From assembly GCA_028023455.1 (NCBI GenBank), contig JAQFVV010000013.1, positions 2,480,001 through 2,544,000 on the forward strand: DNA of 64,000 nucleotides, given 5' to 3'. This document shows, piece by piece, positions 10,335 through 21,905 of the stretch. The position numbers and the translations under genes were made by a program. This DNA comes from Epiperipatus broadwayi. Lineage: Eukaryota > Onychophora > Udeonychophora > Euonychophora > Peripatidae. The stretch's first letter is position 1, and each line of letters opens with the position of its first letter. The notes beneath the pieces were generated by a model. The model made no database searches. It was not told where the DNA came from and worked only from the letters and a program-made list of their open reading frames with translations.

Positions 10335-11190
10335 TATATTAAATTTATTAAGTGCTAGCAGATAATATAATAATAACATGAAAGGCTAAAACCTTCAACA
10401 GAAGCGCCTTAAAAATGCTTATGTGACAGTCAATCAAATGTAATAATGACTGCAAGTGGAATTCTCAATTCAAGAACACAAGCCAGAACTACGAGAAAAA
10501 GATGGGAACCACCATCTTCTCTGCTTAAATTTATATATAAGTAAGTCAGACTCAGGCATTCCAAACTAAGAGCGTGAAGCTTAAAACACCTTCACATCTA
10601 ATTCACTAAATATTATATATAAATAAACAATGCGAAATCTTTCAATTTACAATGAAGCAATTTTCAAATCTAATGAAATGATAGTAACAAATATAAATAT
10701 ATTAAATTTATTAAGTGCTAACAGATAATATAATAATAACGCGAAAGGCTAAAATCTTCAACAGAAGCGCCTTAAAAATGCTTATGTGACAGCCAATCAG
10801 ATGTAATAATGACTGCAGTTATTATATTATCTGCTAGCGCTTAATAAATTTAATATATTTACATTTGTTATTATCATTTCATTAGATTTGAAAATTGCTT
10901 CGTTGTAAATCGAAAGATTTCGTGTTGTTTATATATAATATTTAGTGAATTAGATGTGGTGTTTTAAGGTTCATGCTTTTAGTTCGGAATGCTTGAATCT
11001 GACTTATTTATATATAAATTTAAGTAGAGAAGAAGGTGGTTCCCATCTTTTTCTCGTAGTTCTGGCTTGTGTTCTTGAATTGAGAGTTCCAGGTGCAGTC
11101 ATTATTATATCTGATTGGCTGTCACATAAGCATTTTTAAGGCGCTGCTGTCGAAGGTTTTAGCCTTTCACATTATTACTATATTACTTTT
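10335..11190. repeat. Direct-plus-inverted repeat array (foldback family D)
   Basis: A unit starting near 10345 (gtgctagcagataatataat) holds cttcaacagaagcgcctt, aaaaatgcttatgtgacag, aagccagaactacgag and cacatctaattcac. It runs to about 10700. A second, partial direct copy follows (about 10701-10815, to atgactgcag). A full inverted copy then runs to about 11190 (ctggcttgtgttcttgaa, ggctgtcacataagcat, gaaggttttagcctttc). No hammerhead core was found in this family. A further diverged fragment lies at 47.94-48.02 kb. Confidence 0.8.
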
Positions 11191-11253
11191 AAAATCTGCA
11201 CATATGAATATCAAAACAACAAAAATATAAAATAAGTTATGAAAAAGACAGTA

Positions 11254-12590
11254 CAACGGGTCTCATTTTATGCAGTTTATTTAATGCAATTTTGAAGTTA
11301 TGCAGTTCATGTTTCTTCTTAATATCTTTGTATGCGGTTTTCTTTTATGCGATAAAAATTATTAGATCAGAAGTCGAGCTCCGATAATGCGCTATTACTT
11401 TAAATATTCTAAATTTCGTGCACTCACACGTCATATTTAAAGTAATAGCGCATTATTGAAGTTCGACTTCTCTCTAATAATTTCAATATTTTCAGTACTT
11501 TATAATAGTACTGTAATAGATTTTATGCAATAAAGAATTTCATAATTCACTTAAAATCAGGATTTCCCTATTTTATATACTCACATTAAATTTTACAAGA
11601 TTATAATGTAAATCTGTTCAAACATTATAGATGCCTATATTATGCATGTTTTTTTTTTTGCATTTTAAATCACATTCTATTTTTGCTTTTTAAAAGAGTA
11701 CATAATCAATTAATCATTTAGTGGCAAGTTTATTTTTAAAAGTTGAGTTATAGCAGTGGGCACAATTAAATTTGACAAAATCTGATTTTTAATTATAATT
11801 AACAATTTAAAAATTATGTAATGTGATTTGAAATTAATGGGACGCAAAACAATGAAATTTAATTTTTAAACGGAATTGAAAATTAAAGACAAAAATAAGA
11901 ATTTAATTTTTAATTGTTAGTTTTAATTAAATTTTGTCCGACAGTGGTGAGTTGGTGTCTTTTTATTATCATAAATCTAAGTTCTTATTTTAAACTTTTA
12001 GTTTATTCTAACGGAGAAGAAAAAAACACCCAAGAAAATGAATTTCTTTGGAAACAAAAATTTCAATTTTAGATTGCTTAGCGCAATTGGAAGGATCAAC
12101 AGTGATTGGGTAAACATTTAGTTTAGGCGAGTCCACTATAAGAGCAATTAAAAAAATCAAGTTGGCACTAGTTGTATTTCCTCGTGACAAATCTGATGTC
12201 TTACTAGTTTACTAACGAACTTACTTATCGTCAAATAGCGATAATAATTAAAATACTGTACATGTATGAAAAATACTGTAAATTACGCATAAAAATATAT
12301 TGGTTTGAATAAAATTAAATACTGTAGTTAATAAATAAGTAAAAAAAGTTTGTATTGTATCAATTTTTTTCAAATTTGAAATTTTTTGTTAATCATATTT
12401 TATTTCCTTATTTTTTTTTTTGTGCGAATTTTAAAGTAATTTTACATTGTTGCTTTGCTTTTGTGCGTTTTTTTAAAATTGCAGTAATCTATCCCCCATT
12501 TTTCAAGGTAAGTTAAGTCTATCTTTGTGCAATTTCTTTTGTGCACATTTTCTGAGGAATATATCTACCACATAAAACGAGACCCAGGTG
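11254..12590 (+). mobile_element. Pogo/Tigger-type DNA transposon, copy 2 (subfamily B)
   Basis: The left terminus is CAACGGGTCTC (one base shorter and mutated relative to copy 1), preceded by TA at 11252-11253. The right terminus GAGACCCAGGTG ends at 12590, followed by TA. Length 1337 bp. It carries the same subterminal palindrome (about 11372-11470, gcgctattactttaaat against atttaaagtaatagcgc). Subfamily B differs from copies 1, 4 and 5 in a longer left end (tatgcggttttcttttatgc) and a central block (acacccaagaaaatgaattt). The transposase tail seen in copy 1 is here reduced to fragments with stops. Confidence 0.8.
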
Positions 12591-12592
12591 TA

Positions 12593-13189
12593 TATTGATA
12601 AAACAAGAGAATGCACTTACATAAAGGATGCAGAAAAAAAAAATAATTGATTGAAATAATTTATAACAACGAAATAATACAGTGAGGCAATTCAAAGTTA
12701 CAAATTTCTAATTTTGTTTAATATTTTTTTCAAACTGTGGATTAGTGAAACGTTGGGGCGGATGATGCTATGTTCATAAATAATTAAAATTGAAGTTTTC
12801 TTTCTTTTTATCAGATAAAATCTGGAATGATTACAATACTAAAAAAATATTTTTTGAACTTAATACATCCAATTTTTGTTTGTTATTGTATTATTGATCT
12901 TCTATATACTCTTTTTCTTTCTTTCTTTATATCTAATTGATTAATTTAATAATAATTTATTTATTTATATCATTTTGGGATGGTGAGTAGAAAAATTAAT
13001 CTAATAAATTCACTTGAGTAACAAAAAGGTTATGTTACATTTTTACAACTATATATAAATATCACACTATTTGTGTGCATGAATTCATATTTTCTCCTGC
13101 CCATTTTCCTAAGTTACATAAAATGCAGATTTGTTTAATATTACCTATATAGTTGCTACTATATTCCATTGAAAACAATCCCTAATAAT
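12593..13189. other. AT-rich DNA, no gene seen
   Basis: Nothing supported. Confidence 0.5.
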
Positions 13190-13515
13190 TCCATTTTTTC
13201 TGTTCCTCAAGATGTGGTGATGGTCTTTTAAGTGCAAGCTTGTGACATCCATTCATATAGATGTCATCTCTGTTTTTAACTTTTCTAATCAATGACCCCC
13301 CCCTATCAAATTATTATCTCCCACAACAAGCAATATGGGGTTAATTTTTTTTTGAATAACTGAATCATTGATTCTTTTTTGCTATCCAGAAAATTCTAAG
13401 CAATATTCTTTAGCATTATAAATAAAAACTATTTTTTCTTTAATTTATATGGAAAGCCCAACTCTCACAGCCATACATTAAAACTGTGTAGATTAATGCT
13501 ATAAATTTTAGACCT
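13190..13515 (-). pseudogene. Non-LTR retrotransposon reverse-transcriptase C-terminal remnant
   Basis: On the minus strand the translated segment at about 13430-13505 reads KFIALIYTVLMYGCESWAF, matching the LLYGCESWTL block after the RT thumb in many LINE polyproteins. It is followed, across stops, by a RILLRIFWI segment at about 13385-13420, matching the conserved CYRRxLRIxW block. Stops and A/T drift show it is dead. No ends or target duplication could be placed. Clade not certain. Confidence 0.6.
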
Positions 13516-14946
13516 AGAAATATAAAATTGTCAATTATTTATTGTTTTTTCATTTTAAGTTCTTTTATCTTTCAACAAGCACAAACACCTTTTTTTTTTG
13601 ATATTTAAAAGTATTTTAGTTAATTAATTTTAGAATACAGTATTTAATGTCACAAATTATTAAACTTTCAATCAATTCTAAACCTACTTCTACTGCTTCC
13701 ATATATTCACTGCATAGATTAATTAAACATAAAAAAAATTCTATTTTTTTCAAGTAATGTATTACCCTGGAAAATTTATCAACATTAGACTTATTCAAGA
13801 TAATCAATTCTTTTTTCCTTTTTTCATTTCTCAAAAATACCATCCATTAAACAAAACTTTAACTCTACATATACTAAGATCTAGTTGATAAAGATATTAT
13901 TGCTAATGAAAAACAATGACAAACAACTAATAAAACAAACTAACAGTCTCAACAGTGATCAATTTAATTCTACAAAATTATTACGAATAATAAACATTAC
14001 ATACAGAAATAAGACATAAAATGGGAACTTGTTTCAATCATACTGATCACTTATAGAATAACTAGCTATATAAACCAAGAGAAGTAAAAAATTATTTAGC
14101 CATATTTATTTGAAAATTTAATGTTAATTTGTTTTAGAAGCAATTAGTAGCAATGAGACAGTTTCAATAACAACAACAACAACAAAAAAAAAAGATATCT
14201 GCACTCAAGTAGCTGTTATTCAAAAATTCACAAAACAGATATTCCTAATTTAATCAAATCACTGAAAATACAAAAACAAAAATAAAAAAGCTATATCTGC
14301 CATAGGTTTTATTAAAGGAAAAAAAAAGAAGCACTAAAGAATGATGAGAGATTCCCATTTAATAGACCATCAATTATTCTTAAATTTAAAAAAAAAAAAA
14401 TCAATATTTTAAAATTTTCTGATTCTTTAAAATTTTTCTTCTCTTTCAAATGTAAATTGTAGACTGTTAAATTTAAATAGATATCCCATATAAAAATGCA
14501 CCATCACATTATGTTTGCAAAGACAGATGTCTAATGTGTTAACACATAAATTTCTTCAATTAAATTTTTTGTTAATTTTTGTCTCAAGAAATTAAGAATG
14601 TTTCTACAGATCAGGCAAATAATGCAGTTTATGCAAAACAATATAAGAGAATAAAACTAATTTACAGATTCACTTTGTAAACTTGAAATTTGACATAAAA
14701 CACAAAAATCAAGATATTTTATCCTTTTGAGAAATCACTCATTACCAAGTTTAATAAACAATATCAGATAGTTTCACTAGTATCATCTTATATATTCATT
14801 TGATTCTGTAATATTACATATTAAAGAAATGTACTTAATAGAATAATTCTATTAAAACTCCACGAAAATTAACAAATGTAAAATATTTACAAAAGTTTTC
14901 ATTAAGAATTTTCATATAAACCTGTAAAAAAAATCACATATATATA
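13516..14946. other. AT-rich DNA, no gene seen
   Basis: Low-complexity tracts only (for example the aacaacaac run near 14170). Confidence 0.5.
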
Positions 14947-14948
14947 TA

Positions 14949-15969
14949 CCATGTTTCCCTGAAAATACGACTGGGTCTTATATTAATTTTTGCTTCAAAA
15001 GACACTGTAGGTGTTATTTTCAGGGGATATCTTATTTTTTCATGTATATAAATGTATACTTATTCAAATACAAACATGGTTATTTATTCAAATACTTCTC
15101 TTTACAGAAAGCTGCATGATTCTTACCCAGGAGCTCCCCACAATTCCTTTCTTATACTCACTGGAATAGCTTTCTTTTTGCACTCATTTTACTTGATGAT
15201 CAGCATATTATATAGTTTATATTTACCATTTAAAACAAGTTTTAATTGAAGACTTGTGAGATAGTAGTAGTAATAAAAATGATTACAGTTAATGAAGTAT
15301 GGTTTATCCACACAAAAGCAACAAAAAAAATGCAAGCACAAAAATTCAGAAAATGTTTCTGAATTTCACATGCTACCTGCATTATAACACATAACATATA
15401 TGGCACAATATGTCCATTCATTATTAAATGAGCACATTGTAAACATTTTCCAAATTATTTGCCATAGTCCTGCTTGGGTATTCTTTTAAAAACTTTTCTT
15501 TAGGAGAAAAATTGATGATTTAAATTCTGTTATTTTAATTATCTTTTTGGAAGAAAAAACAAGTTTTAAGAAATCAAACTAATTTTTCTTTTATCTTGAA
15601 TATTTAAAAGTTACCACAATGAAACTCTAAAATTAAATCAAGCATTCTACATCTAAGTATTAAGTATAGATAAAATAAGTACCTAAAAATATATAAATGA
15701 AATTATAGATTGTCAGATAAACTGACTTGTGGTACATAAATTGTTTCTCTATACAGGTAGAATTATGTTTGTTGAAAATGATAGATGGAAAAATACAAAA
15801 AAATAACATAATTTATACATTTAAACATTAATGTCAATAATATTGTTTATTTGTACAGTCATTACTTTATAATTCAACTTGTCCATAATGTTTTTCAACA
15901 GGCTGACAATTTTAACTATGGTTTATATTTGAGGTAGGACTTATATTATGAGCAACCTGAAAAACACAG
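14949..15969. mobile_element. TA-flanked DNA element, possible Tc1/mariner-type
   Basis: The left end is CCATGTTTCCCTGAAAATA followed by actgggtcttatattaattt and ttattttcaggggatatctt, a repeat type I recall from many animal genomes. The right end read in reverse is CTGTGTTTTTCAGG. Both ends are flanked by TA (14947-14948 and 15970-15971). The termini match mainly through transitions, as expected for an old copy. No transposase frame survives. The superfamily is inferred from the TA flanks only. Confidence 0.45.
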
Positions 15970-15971
15970 TA

Positions 15972-17180
15972 CTTTCTTATTTAATTTTTACTAAAAATAA
16001 ATAGCAATACACAACTGCATTTTAATGACATATGAGGACATTAAAGTTAAAATGTGGCTCTAAAATAAGCAATGGCAAATTACTGTCAAAGATAATCAAG
16101 GCTTATTGCTTGGTGAGTGTTCTATTATTTCATTATTCCAACCGCCTTAAGTAAATAGAAAACTTATGTGTAACACCTAAGCATGAACAAATAATAAAGT
16201 GTCCTCTGTATTAACTTTAACTGACTAAATTACAATCAAATTAAAGCTGTCTCTGAATATTTTTATTATTATCCATTATTGCATTATATGATCTTATAAA
16301 GGGATAACAATATAATACTAGCTAATTTGAACTAAATTTTTAATCAATTGCAATAATTCTTAATATCCGAAATATATTTCTGCCAGTCATTTTCTTTCTA
16401 TCTCAAAATATATTGAAGATTCTGATCAAAACAATATATATGCTCAACAATGAATCAAAATCCAATGACTCTGTGGATCAAACTTCATATTTCAACACTT
16501 CTAAATATTGGACCAGATTAAATCAGAATATTACTGTGATCTATATTTTATTGCATTATGCTGACATATCCAGATCTTCAATGATTAAGAAATCAATCTC
16601 TAAGACATTTTATAACTTCAGCTAAAAAAATCATGCATCTCATGATTTCCCTCCATATAAGATGGGATTCAATGAATTCACATTATAAGAGATAACTTTT
16701 TTTTTTACTATTATAACAATGCCCCCCCCCCTCCCGGATACTTGTACAAATTTTAAAATTTCATCTCCAAAATATGAACAGCATTTAAACAAATCAATAT
16801 ACGGTGACTTCTGCTGCCTTTATGAATTTGTTATCATGGCACCTTTATTAAGTCTTTTAGTGGATTAGATACAAGTACAATGAAGCCATGAATTACTCAG
16901 CATTCATCTATACTGACTTCAATTAAATGCTATTTATAAATAAAAAAAAATGTAAGTAGAAAAAAAATGTAAGCAAACATACAAAAAAAATAAATGAATC
17001 CTATTTTTGGCAGTAGCAATTTTTTTCTTGATAAATATAATGTTCTCAAATACGGATTTTTTTAGTCATGTTTTCATAATTTATGTAATATTCATTAGCA
17101 TGTACATATTTTTTTTTTTCAAAAAGTTTTATATATAGTATGTATTAGCATACCATTAGTAAAATGTATTGTAATACAAT
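15972..17180. other. AT-rich DNA, no gene seen
   Basis: A C-run (ccccccccc, about 16722) and A/T tracts are present. A weak open frame at 16413-16625 has no recognisable features and is not called. Confidence 0.5.
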
Positions 17181-17182
17181 GA

Positions 17183-17368
17183 GTATAACAATCATCGCAT
17201 AAGCTACCAACAATCTCAACATGTAGTCAAGGCAACATCCTTTGGTGGTACTACCTTCATTCTATGGTCTATTATTTTTATGTAGATACTAGCTATTCAC
17301 CAAAGAATTTTAAGGAGATTGCCATAGCTACAGATTGAGATTGTGATAGCTTAAAGTTTGATTGTTAC
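17183..17368. repeat. Small foldback/MITE
   Basis: The left arm (about 17183-17255: ataacaatcatcgcataagc, acaatctcaacatgtag) is the diverged inverted copy of the right arm (about 17298-17368: ctacagattgagattgtgat, aagtttgattgttacca). The centre is about 40 bp. No coding capacity or clear target duplication. Confidence 0.6.
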
Positions 17369-17519
17369 CATCTACGTTTATAAACCTATTAAATAAAACC
17401 TAGAATAATTGGCTTTATTGTCATAATAATGAACAATAAATTAAAAAGAAAAATCATAACATGCTTTTATTGTTAAATGAAAAACAAAATTATTGTAGTA
17501 TAAAAAATCATTTTCTGAA

Positions 17520-18015
17520 ACTGGCCTTATGTTTCAAAAGAGAACATCAATCAGAGAAGTTATAAAAAGACAGAAGCAGATTTGTACCATTGTTGCTTGT
17601 GCCACTGAAACAATTAAAGTTTTAACTAAAAATCTTAAATCTATGTTTAAATGGTATGTGTTCTAAAAATATTCAATTTGACAATCTTGTATTACATCAG
17701 AAAGCCTTAAGACTTTATGAAGAATTTAGCTGAGAATCGAATCGCACAATTCCAAGATGTTCATAGAAAACAGGTAATGCTTGTATAGATTTCAAAACTA
17801 TTAGTTTTAAAAATATTAAAATAACAGTGGAGCTGCATCTTCTGATGCCATTACTACATTTTCATTACAATTTTTAAAAATTATTAAAAAAAATAAAGAG
17901 CCTAAATAGGTATTCAATTGTGATAACACCGAATTATAAATGTTTGGATACACATTCAGTGCTATGAATATGTTGCCAAGAGGGTATCGAAAGCACAATT
18001 CAATTAAAATCATGT
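17520..18015 (+). pseudogene. Jerky/Tigger-like transposase fragment
   Basis: In shifting frames the plus strand gives LHQKALRLYEEFS (about 17690-17730), matching the QKALxLYEDFS block of the CENP-B-type HTH region. Further on (about 17828-18000) it gives SGAASSDAITTFSLQFLKII, a stop, VFNCDNTEL, a stop, then GYTFSAMNMLPRGYRKHNS. VFNCDNTEL corresponds to the VFNxDETGL box that carries the first catalytic Asp of pogo/Jerky DDE transposases. Several stops and frameshifts are present. It covers the parts missing from the five short Tigger copies, but its ends are not defined and its relation to them is not shown. Confidence 0.65.
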
Positions 18016-20690
18016 AAATACTAAATTTTTTTTTTTATCATATAATCCCAGTGCTAGAAAATCAATATACAGATTGTAAATATATATGTAAATGTGCTTT
18101 CTCAATTTATTATTAATAATATTATTATTTTGGAAAATTTTTGTTTGTATTAATTTACATATGTGTACAGTATACATAAATGCATCTGTTACATACACAT
18201 GTGTATGTGTAGAAAAGTACTATACTGTCCACTAAATAGTACAATAAACAATACTTATTGTATTACAACCAGGGTTTGTAATAAAAAGTGAGCTATTATT
18301 TGCTACATATGTTATATGTGAGGAGGTTGAAACAATATAGCATAGTTTCGGTTTCATTATATACATGCTGCTCACTAGTTCATACTAACACATTGTATCC
18401 AGTTCAAATGACACCATTTCATAAAAAAAACTTTTTCCAACTTCACTTGGAAAATCTAAGAATTATTTTTATGTGTCCACTTATAAATATGATAAAGTCC
18501 TTTATTATAGATAAAGGATCACCATTCATTCTTCCCTCGATATCACAATACCAATTAGCTCCTCACTCATATATCCAAGATGATTACAGATGGTATAAGA
18601 CAAATGAGGGAAGTTGTACATTGTAATTGTTTTTGTTTCAGTTCTGAAAATCAAGCTCTCCAACTTATTCATTGCCATATATATTTCCTTTTATGATTAG
18701 ATATCTCTTAAATTCTTCTGCCATAATTCTATCCCTCAAGCTTTTCTACTTCATTACCTTTTCTTTTTGAAATAAATAATCTGGTGAACATGCCAATTAA
18801 TCATATTACTTAGAAGAATGATTTAATTATCTTTCAAAAAATTGTTTAATCTCATTTTACCCCAAATTTGAAAAGTTCTTTACTAATTTCTTTCTTATTT
18901 TTAATACAAATAAATCATATATAATGAATCATTGTTAGTGTAAAACAAATTCTCTTTCTTAAAATTCTCCCTTCCCATGCAATATAGTGAGACAAATAAA
19001 ATGGATTTTAATCTTACTCAAGTGAAAAGATAATAAATTTCTGCTAAAAGACTAAACCCTCTCTATTCATGCAAAGTCTCTTTCTTAAATATTCTGCTAT
19101 TTCTCAAAAATCAACTTTCATTAAAGATATCTTCTTTTTTTTTTTAAAAAAAAAAAACCCACTGTAAAGTAAAATTTATATAGGCAGAAAAACATGGCAA
19201 TCATCTTAAGAAAAACGTAAAAACATTTTAAAAGAGAGCAGTCCCTCATTGCATTGTATCCTACTCTGAGATATAAATCATTCACATAAATCATATTAAT
19301 AGTCCACTCCCATTTAGAAATAAATTCATAAAAGACCTATTCAATTATCTCCTCAGATATTGAAAGATATTTGAATTGGATAACAATTCTAAGGCTGATA
19401 ACTTAATAATATAATTGAATCTATTTTCACTTGAAGTTCATACCTTGGTATTAGAAAACAAATATTTTGATTTCTTAAACAGAATTCTGCCTACTAATGA
19501 CCCACATCATTTGTAAAAAAAAAAAAAAGACTAATGTAAATATTGATACCTGTTTTTTTGAGTACAAAAGAGAAAAACTATGGAATACTTTATATTAGGA
19601 TTATTCTTTCTTGTAATTCTACAGTAACTTAATATCTTACTTGTACATATTAAAAAAAAAAGACTCTATGTAAGTTATTAATAGTATACTAGGAAGAAAA
19701 GGAATGAGTGATGAAAAATACACTAACTTCTCTCTAAATATGCTCATTATAACATAAGTAGGAATTTTACCTTTGACTGTTATATAAACCCACGTTTATT
19801 TATCCTTTTTACTTTCTGGCTATAAGATGTCATTTCATTTTCAATCCACCATCTCAGAAACTTTAATGATTGTTTTTAAATAAATTTAATGAAATAAAAA
19901 TGAGAGATCAGAGATCAGCCACTGTTTAACATATTAACAGCTCTTTTGGAACCTGGTCTCATTTTCAGCAACTCTAATTACTAAACCTACCTTATGAACT
20001 TGTAAATCTTTTGCCATCCCCCTCCCCTTGTTTCTTTTATTAACATAAAAGTAACTATTTTGTATTAATTATTATATTCCGGAAAAAAGATAACAAATTT
20101 TCATATTTCATTTATTTAATTATGTAAACAGCTAATCAATTATCAATGTAATTTTATATTCCAGTAAGTAAAAAAAAAAAAACTTTTACAAAGATGACCT
20201 TTTTAATTTTTTTATCTTCTAGTAGATGAAACAAAAAAAAAAAAGTTGCTAATCTTGTGTTTAATATATATAATAAATTGAAAATGGCAGATGAAGTAAA
20301 GAAAGTTACAATAAGAATTACAATTGTTAAACAGACCTTTAATAATGCTAAGTCTTTTATTGAAGCAGTTAAGCCTTTTATTAAGTAGTTAAACAACTTA
20401 GAAAAGAAACCAAGTATTTAAAAGCTTTTAAAATGTGAATTCTAAAGAAAAGTGAAAAGATAAAACTGATTGGAAAAAGATTAAAAATATGGAGAAGATG
20501 AGAGCTAATATTAGGTATACATTTATTAAAATATATATATAGCATACTCTGGAAAAGAAATCACCAAATCGCAGATGTACTAAAACCAAATGAGAAAAAG
20601 AACAATGAAAGTAAACTGTTATAAGCATTAAAAAAGTAAAGCAGAAGCCGAAGTAAGTAAACTTCAGGATAATTTACTGATATTATTGAT
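18016..20690. other. AT-rich DNA, no gene called
   Basis: An open frame at 18288-18626 has no recognisable domain and the composition of its surroundings. The remainder holds long A/T runs and nothing further. Confidence 0.45.
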
Positions 20691-20781
20691 ATCCCCACAC
20701 AAAGGCAAAACTCTCCATACAGTAGTGTCATTCAGTGGATGCAGGAAGGTTTGGGCACAAAATCCCTACCTAGTGGCTACT

Positions 20782-20842
20782 TATCCAACATCCCCAGACT
20801 AGTTTCTAGCTTGTGGCTTTCATCAGTAAGAAGTTTTGAATA
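20782..20842 (-). ncRNA. Type-I hammerhead ribozyme motif, family B, copy 1
   Basis: Minus strand: TATTCAA (outer helix I), CTTCTTA (inner), CTGATGA, helix II A-AGC-CACAA-GCT-A, GAAA, CTAGTC, TGGGGA, TTGGATA. ACUAGU is self-complementary and forms a short palindromic helix III ending in the GUC triplet. TATTCAA pairs with TTGGATA over seven positions (one G-U). The A-A opposition closing helix II is unusual. All core bases are present. Confidence 0.6.
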
Positions 20843-21230
20843 TGAGAACACTGAACGTAGATCTTAGAATCTAATGCAATCCTCCAGCAGTTATCATTTA
20901 TCTTATTAGCTAACTATAAAGCTTTGAGTCTAAAATGAAAACAATAATGTTTTCAACTCATGCAAATAAACTTGTATAGTCATATAGATCTGAACTCAGC
21001 TCATCTCCATACTTTTTGGTCTCTGTTTTTTTAATAACCACAGTCATCATAATCCTATTGGTCAGGATTAGTATTACACAACTAAATATCACATGATCAC
21101 CATTCTTCAGGCTTACACAAGCTGTATACATAGAGGTAAAACTCTCCATACAGTAGTGCCACTCAGTGCAAGCCAGAATAATTAATGGATGCAGGAAGGT
21201 TTGTGCATAAAATCTATATCTAATGCCTAT

Positions 21231-21296
21231 TCATCCAATATCCCAGACAAGTTTCTAGCTTGTGGCTTTCATCAATGAGGAGCCTTGGATTTGAGA
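21231..21296 (-). ncRNA. Hammerhead motif, family B, copy 2 (core mutated)
   Basis: The sequence reads TTGATGA in place of CTGATGA (C3 changed) and ACUUGU in place of ACUAGU in helix III. GAAA and GUC are intact, and helix II and helix I remain pairable (AATCCAA with TTGGAT). Predicted inactive. Confidence 0.5.
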
Positions 21297-21680
21297 GCAC
21301 TGCACCTAGATCTTAGGATCTAAGGCAACCCTCCAGCAGCCATCTTTTACCTTATTAGCTAACTATAAAGCTTTAAGTCCAAAATGAAAACAGATTAATG
21401 TTTTAAAGTCAAGCAGCATCTATATGATATTTAGTCATTTAATATCAATCCTGCCCAATAGGATTATGGTGACTGTAGTTATTAAATAACCGAAGATACC
21501 ACAAAGACACCAAAAAGTATGGATGCTGAACTAAGTTCAGATCTACAGGACTTTACAAGCTAATGAGTTTGAGTTGAAAACATTATTGTCTTTTCATTTT
21601 TCAAAGCTTTATAGTTAATAATAAGGTAAAAGGTGGCTGCTGGAGAGTTGCATTAGATCCTTAGACGTAGGTGCAGTGTT

Positions 21681-21748
21681 CTCAAATCCAAGGCTCCTCA
21701 CTGATGAAAGCCAAAACTAGAAATCAGTCTGGGGGGTATTGGGATGAG
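21681..21748 (+). ncRNA. Hammerhead motif, family B, inverted copy
   Basis: CTGATGA at 21701-21707, helix II AAGCCAAAACTA (shortened), GAAA at 21720-21723, then TCAGTC. The triplet GUC is present but helix III (AUCAGU) has lost part of its palindrome. Helix I pairs CTCCTCA with TGGGGGG and the outer ATCC with GGGAT. Confidence 0.45.
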
Positions 21749-21905
21749 TATGCACTAGATAGGAATTTTATGACAATATCTTTTTGCATCCATTGATTAC
21801 ACTGACTTGCACTGAGAGGCACTATTGTAAGGAGAATTTTGCTTCTGTGTAAACAGATTATGTAAACATAAAGAATGGTGATCATGTGATATTTAATGGT
21901 TTAAT

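Larger units (their letters stand above)
20697..21905. repeat. Foldback array of hammerhead-bearing repeat, family B
   Basis: A unit of about 440 bp lies twice in direct orientation (starts near 20704 and 21140, both beginning aaaactctccatacagtagtg) and once inverted (about 21440-21905, ending gaatggtgatcatgtgatattt). Shared marks are gatgcaggaaggtttg, cttgtggctttcatca, taactataaagcttt, caccattctt and atcacatgatcacc. Same direct-direct-inverted layout as the families at 3.5 and 10.3 kb, but an unrelated sequence except for the ribozyme core. A decayed relative is at 30.8-31.4 kb. Confidence 0.8.

Noticed and set aside
16413-16625. 70-residue open frame on the plus strand
   Set aside because: No recognisable motif. 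Possible chance frame in AT-rich DNA.
18288-18626. 112-residue open frame on the plus strand
   Set aside because: No domain, no acceptor or donor context, and composition like its surroundings. Length alone is not enough.
20540-20595. Possible plus-strand terminal exon (HTLEKKSPNRRCTKTK)
   Set aside because: Weak acceptor (atatatatag), 16 codons, no other support.
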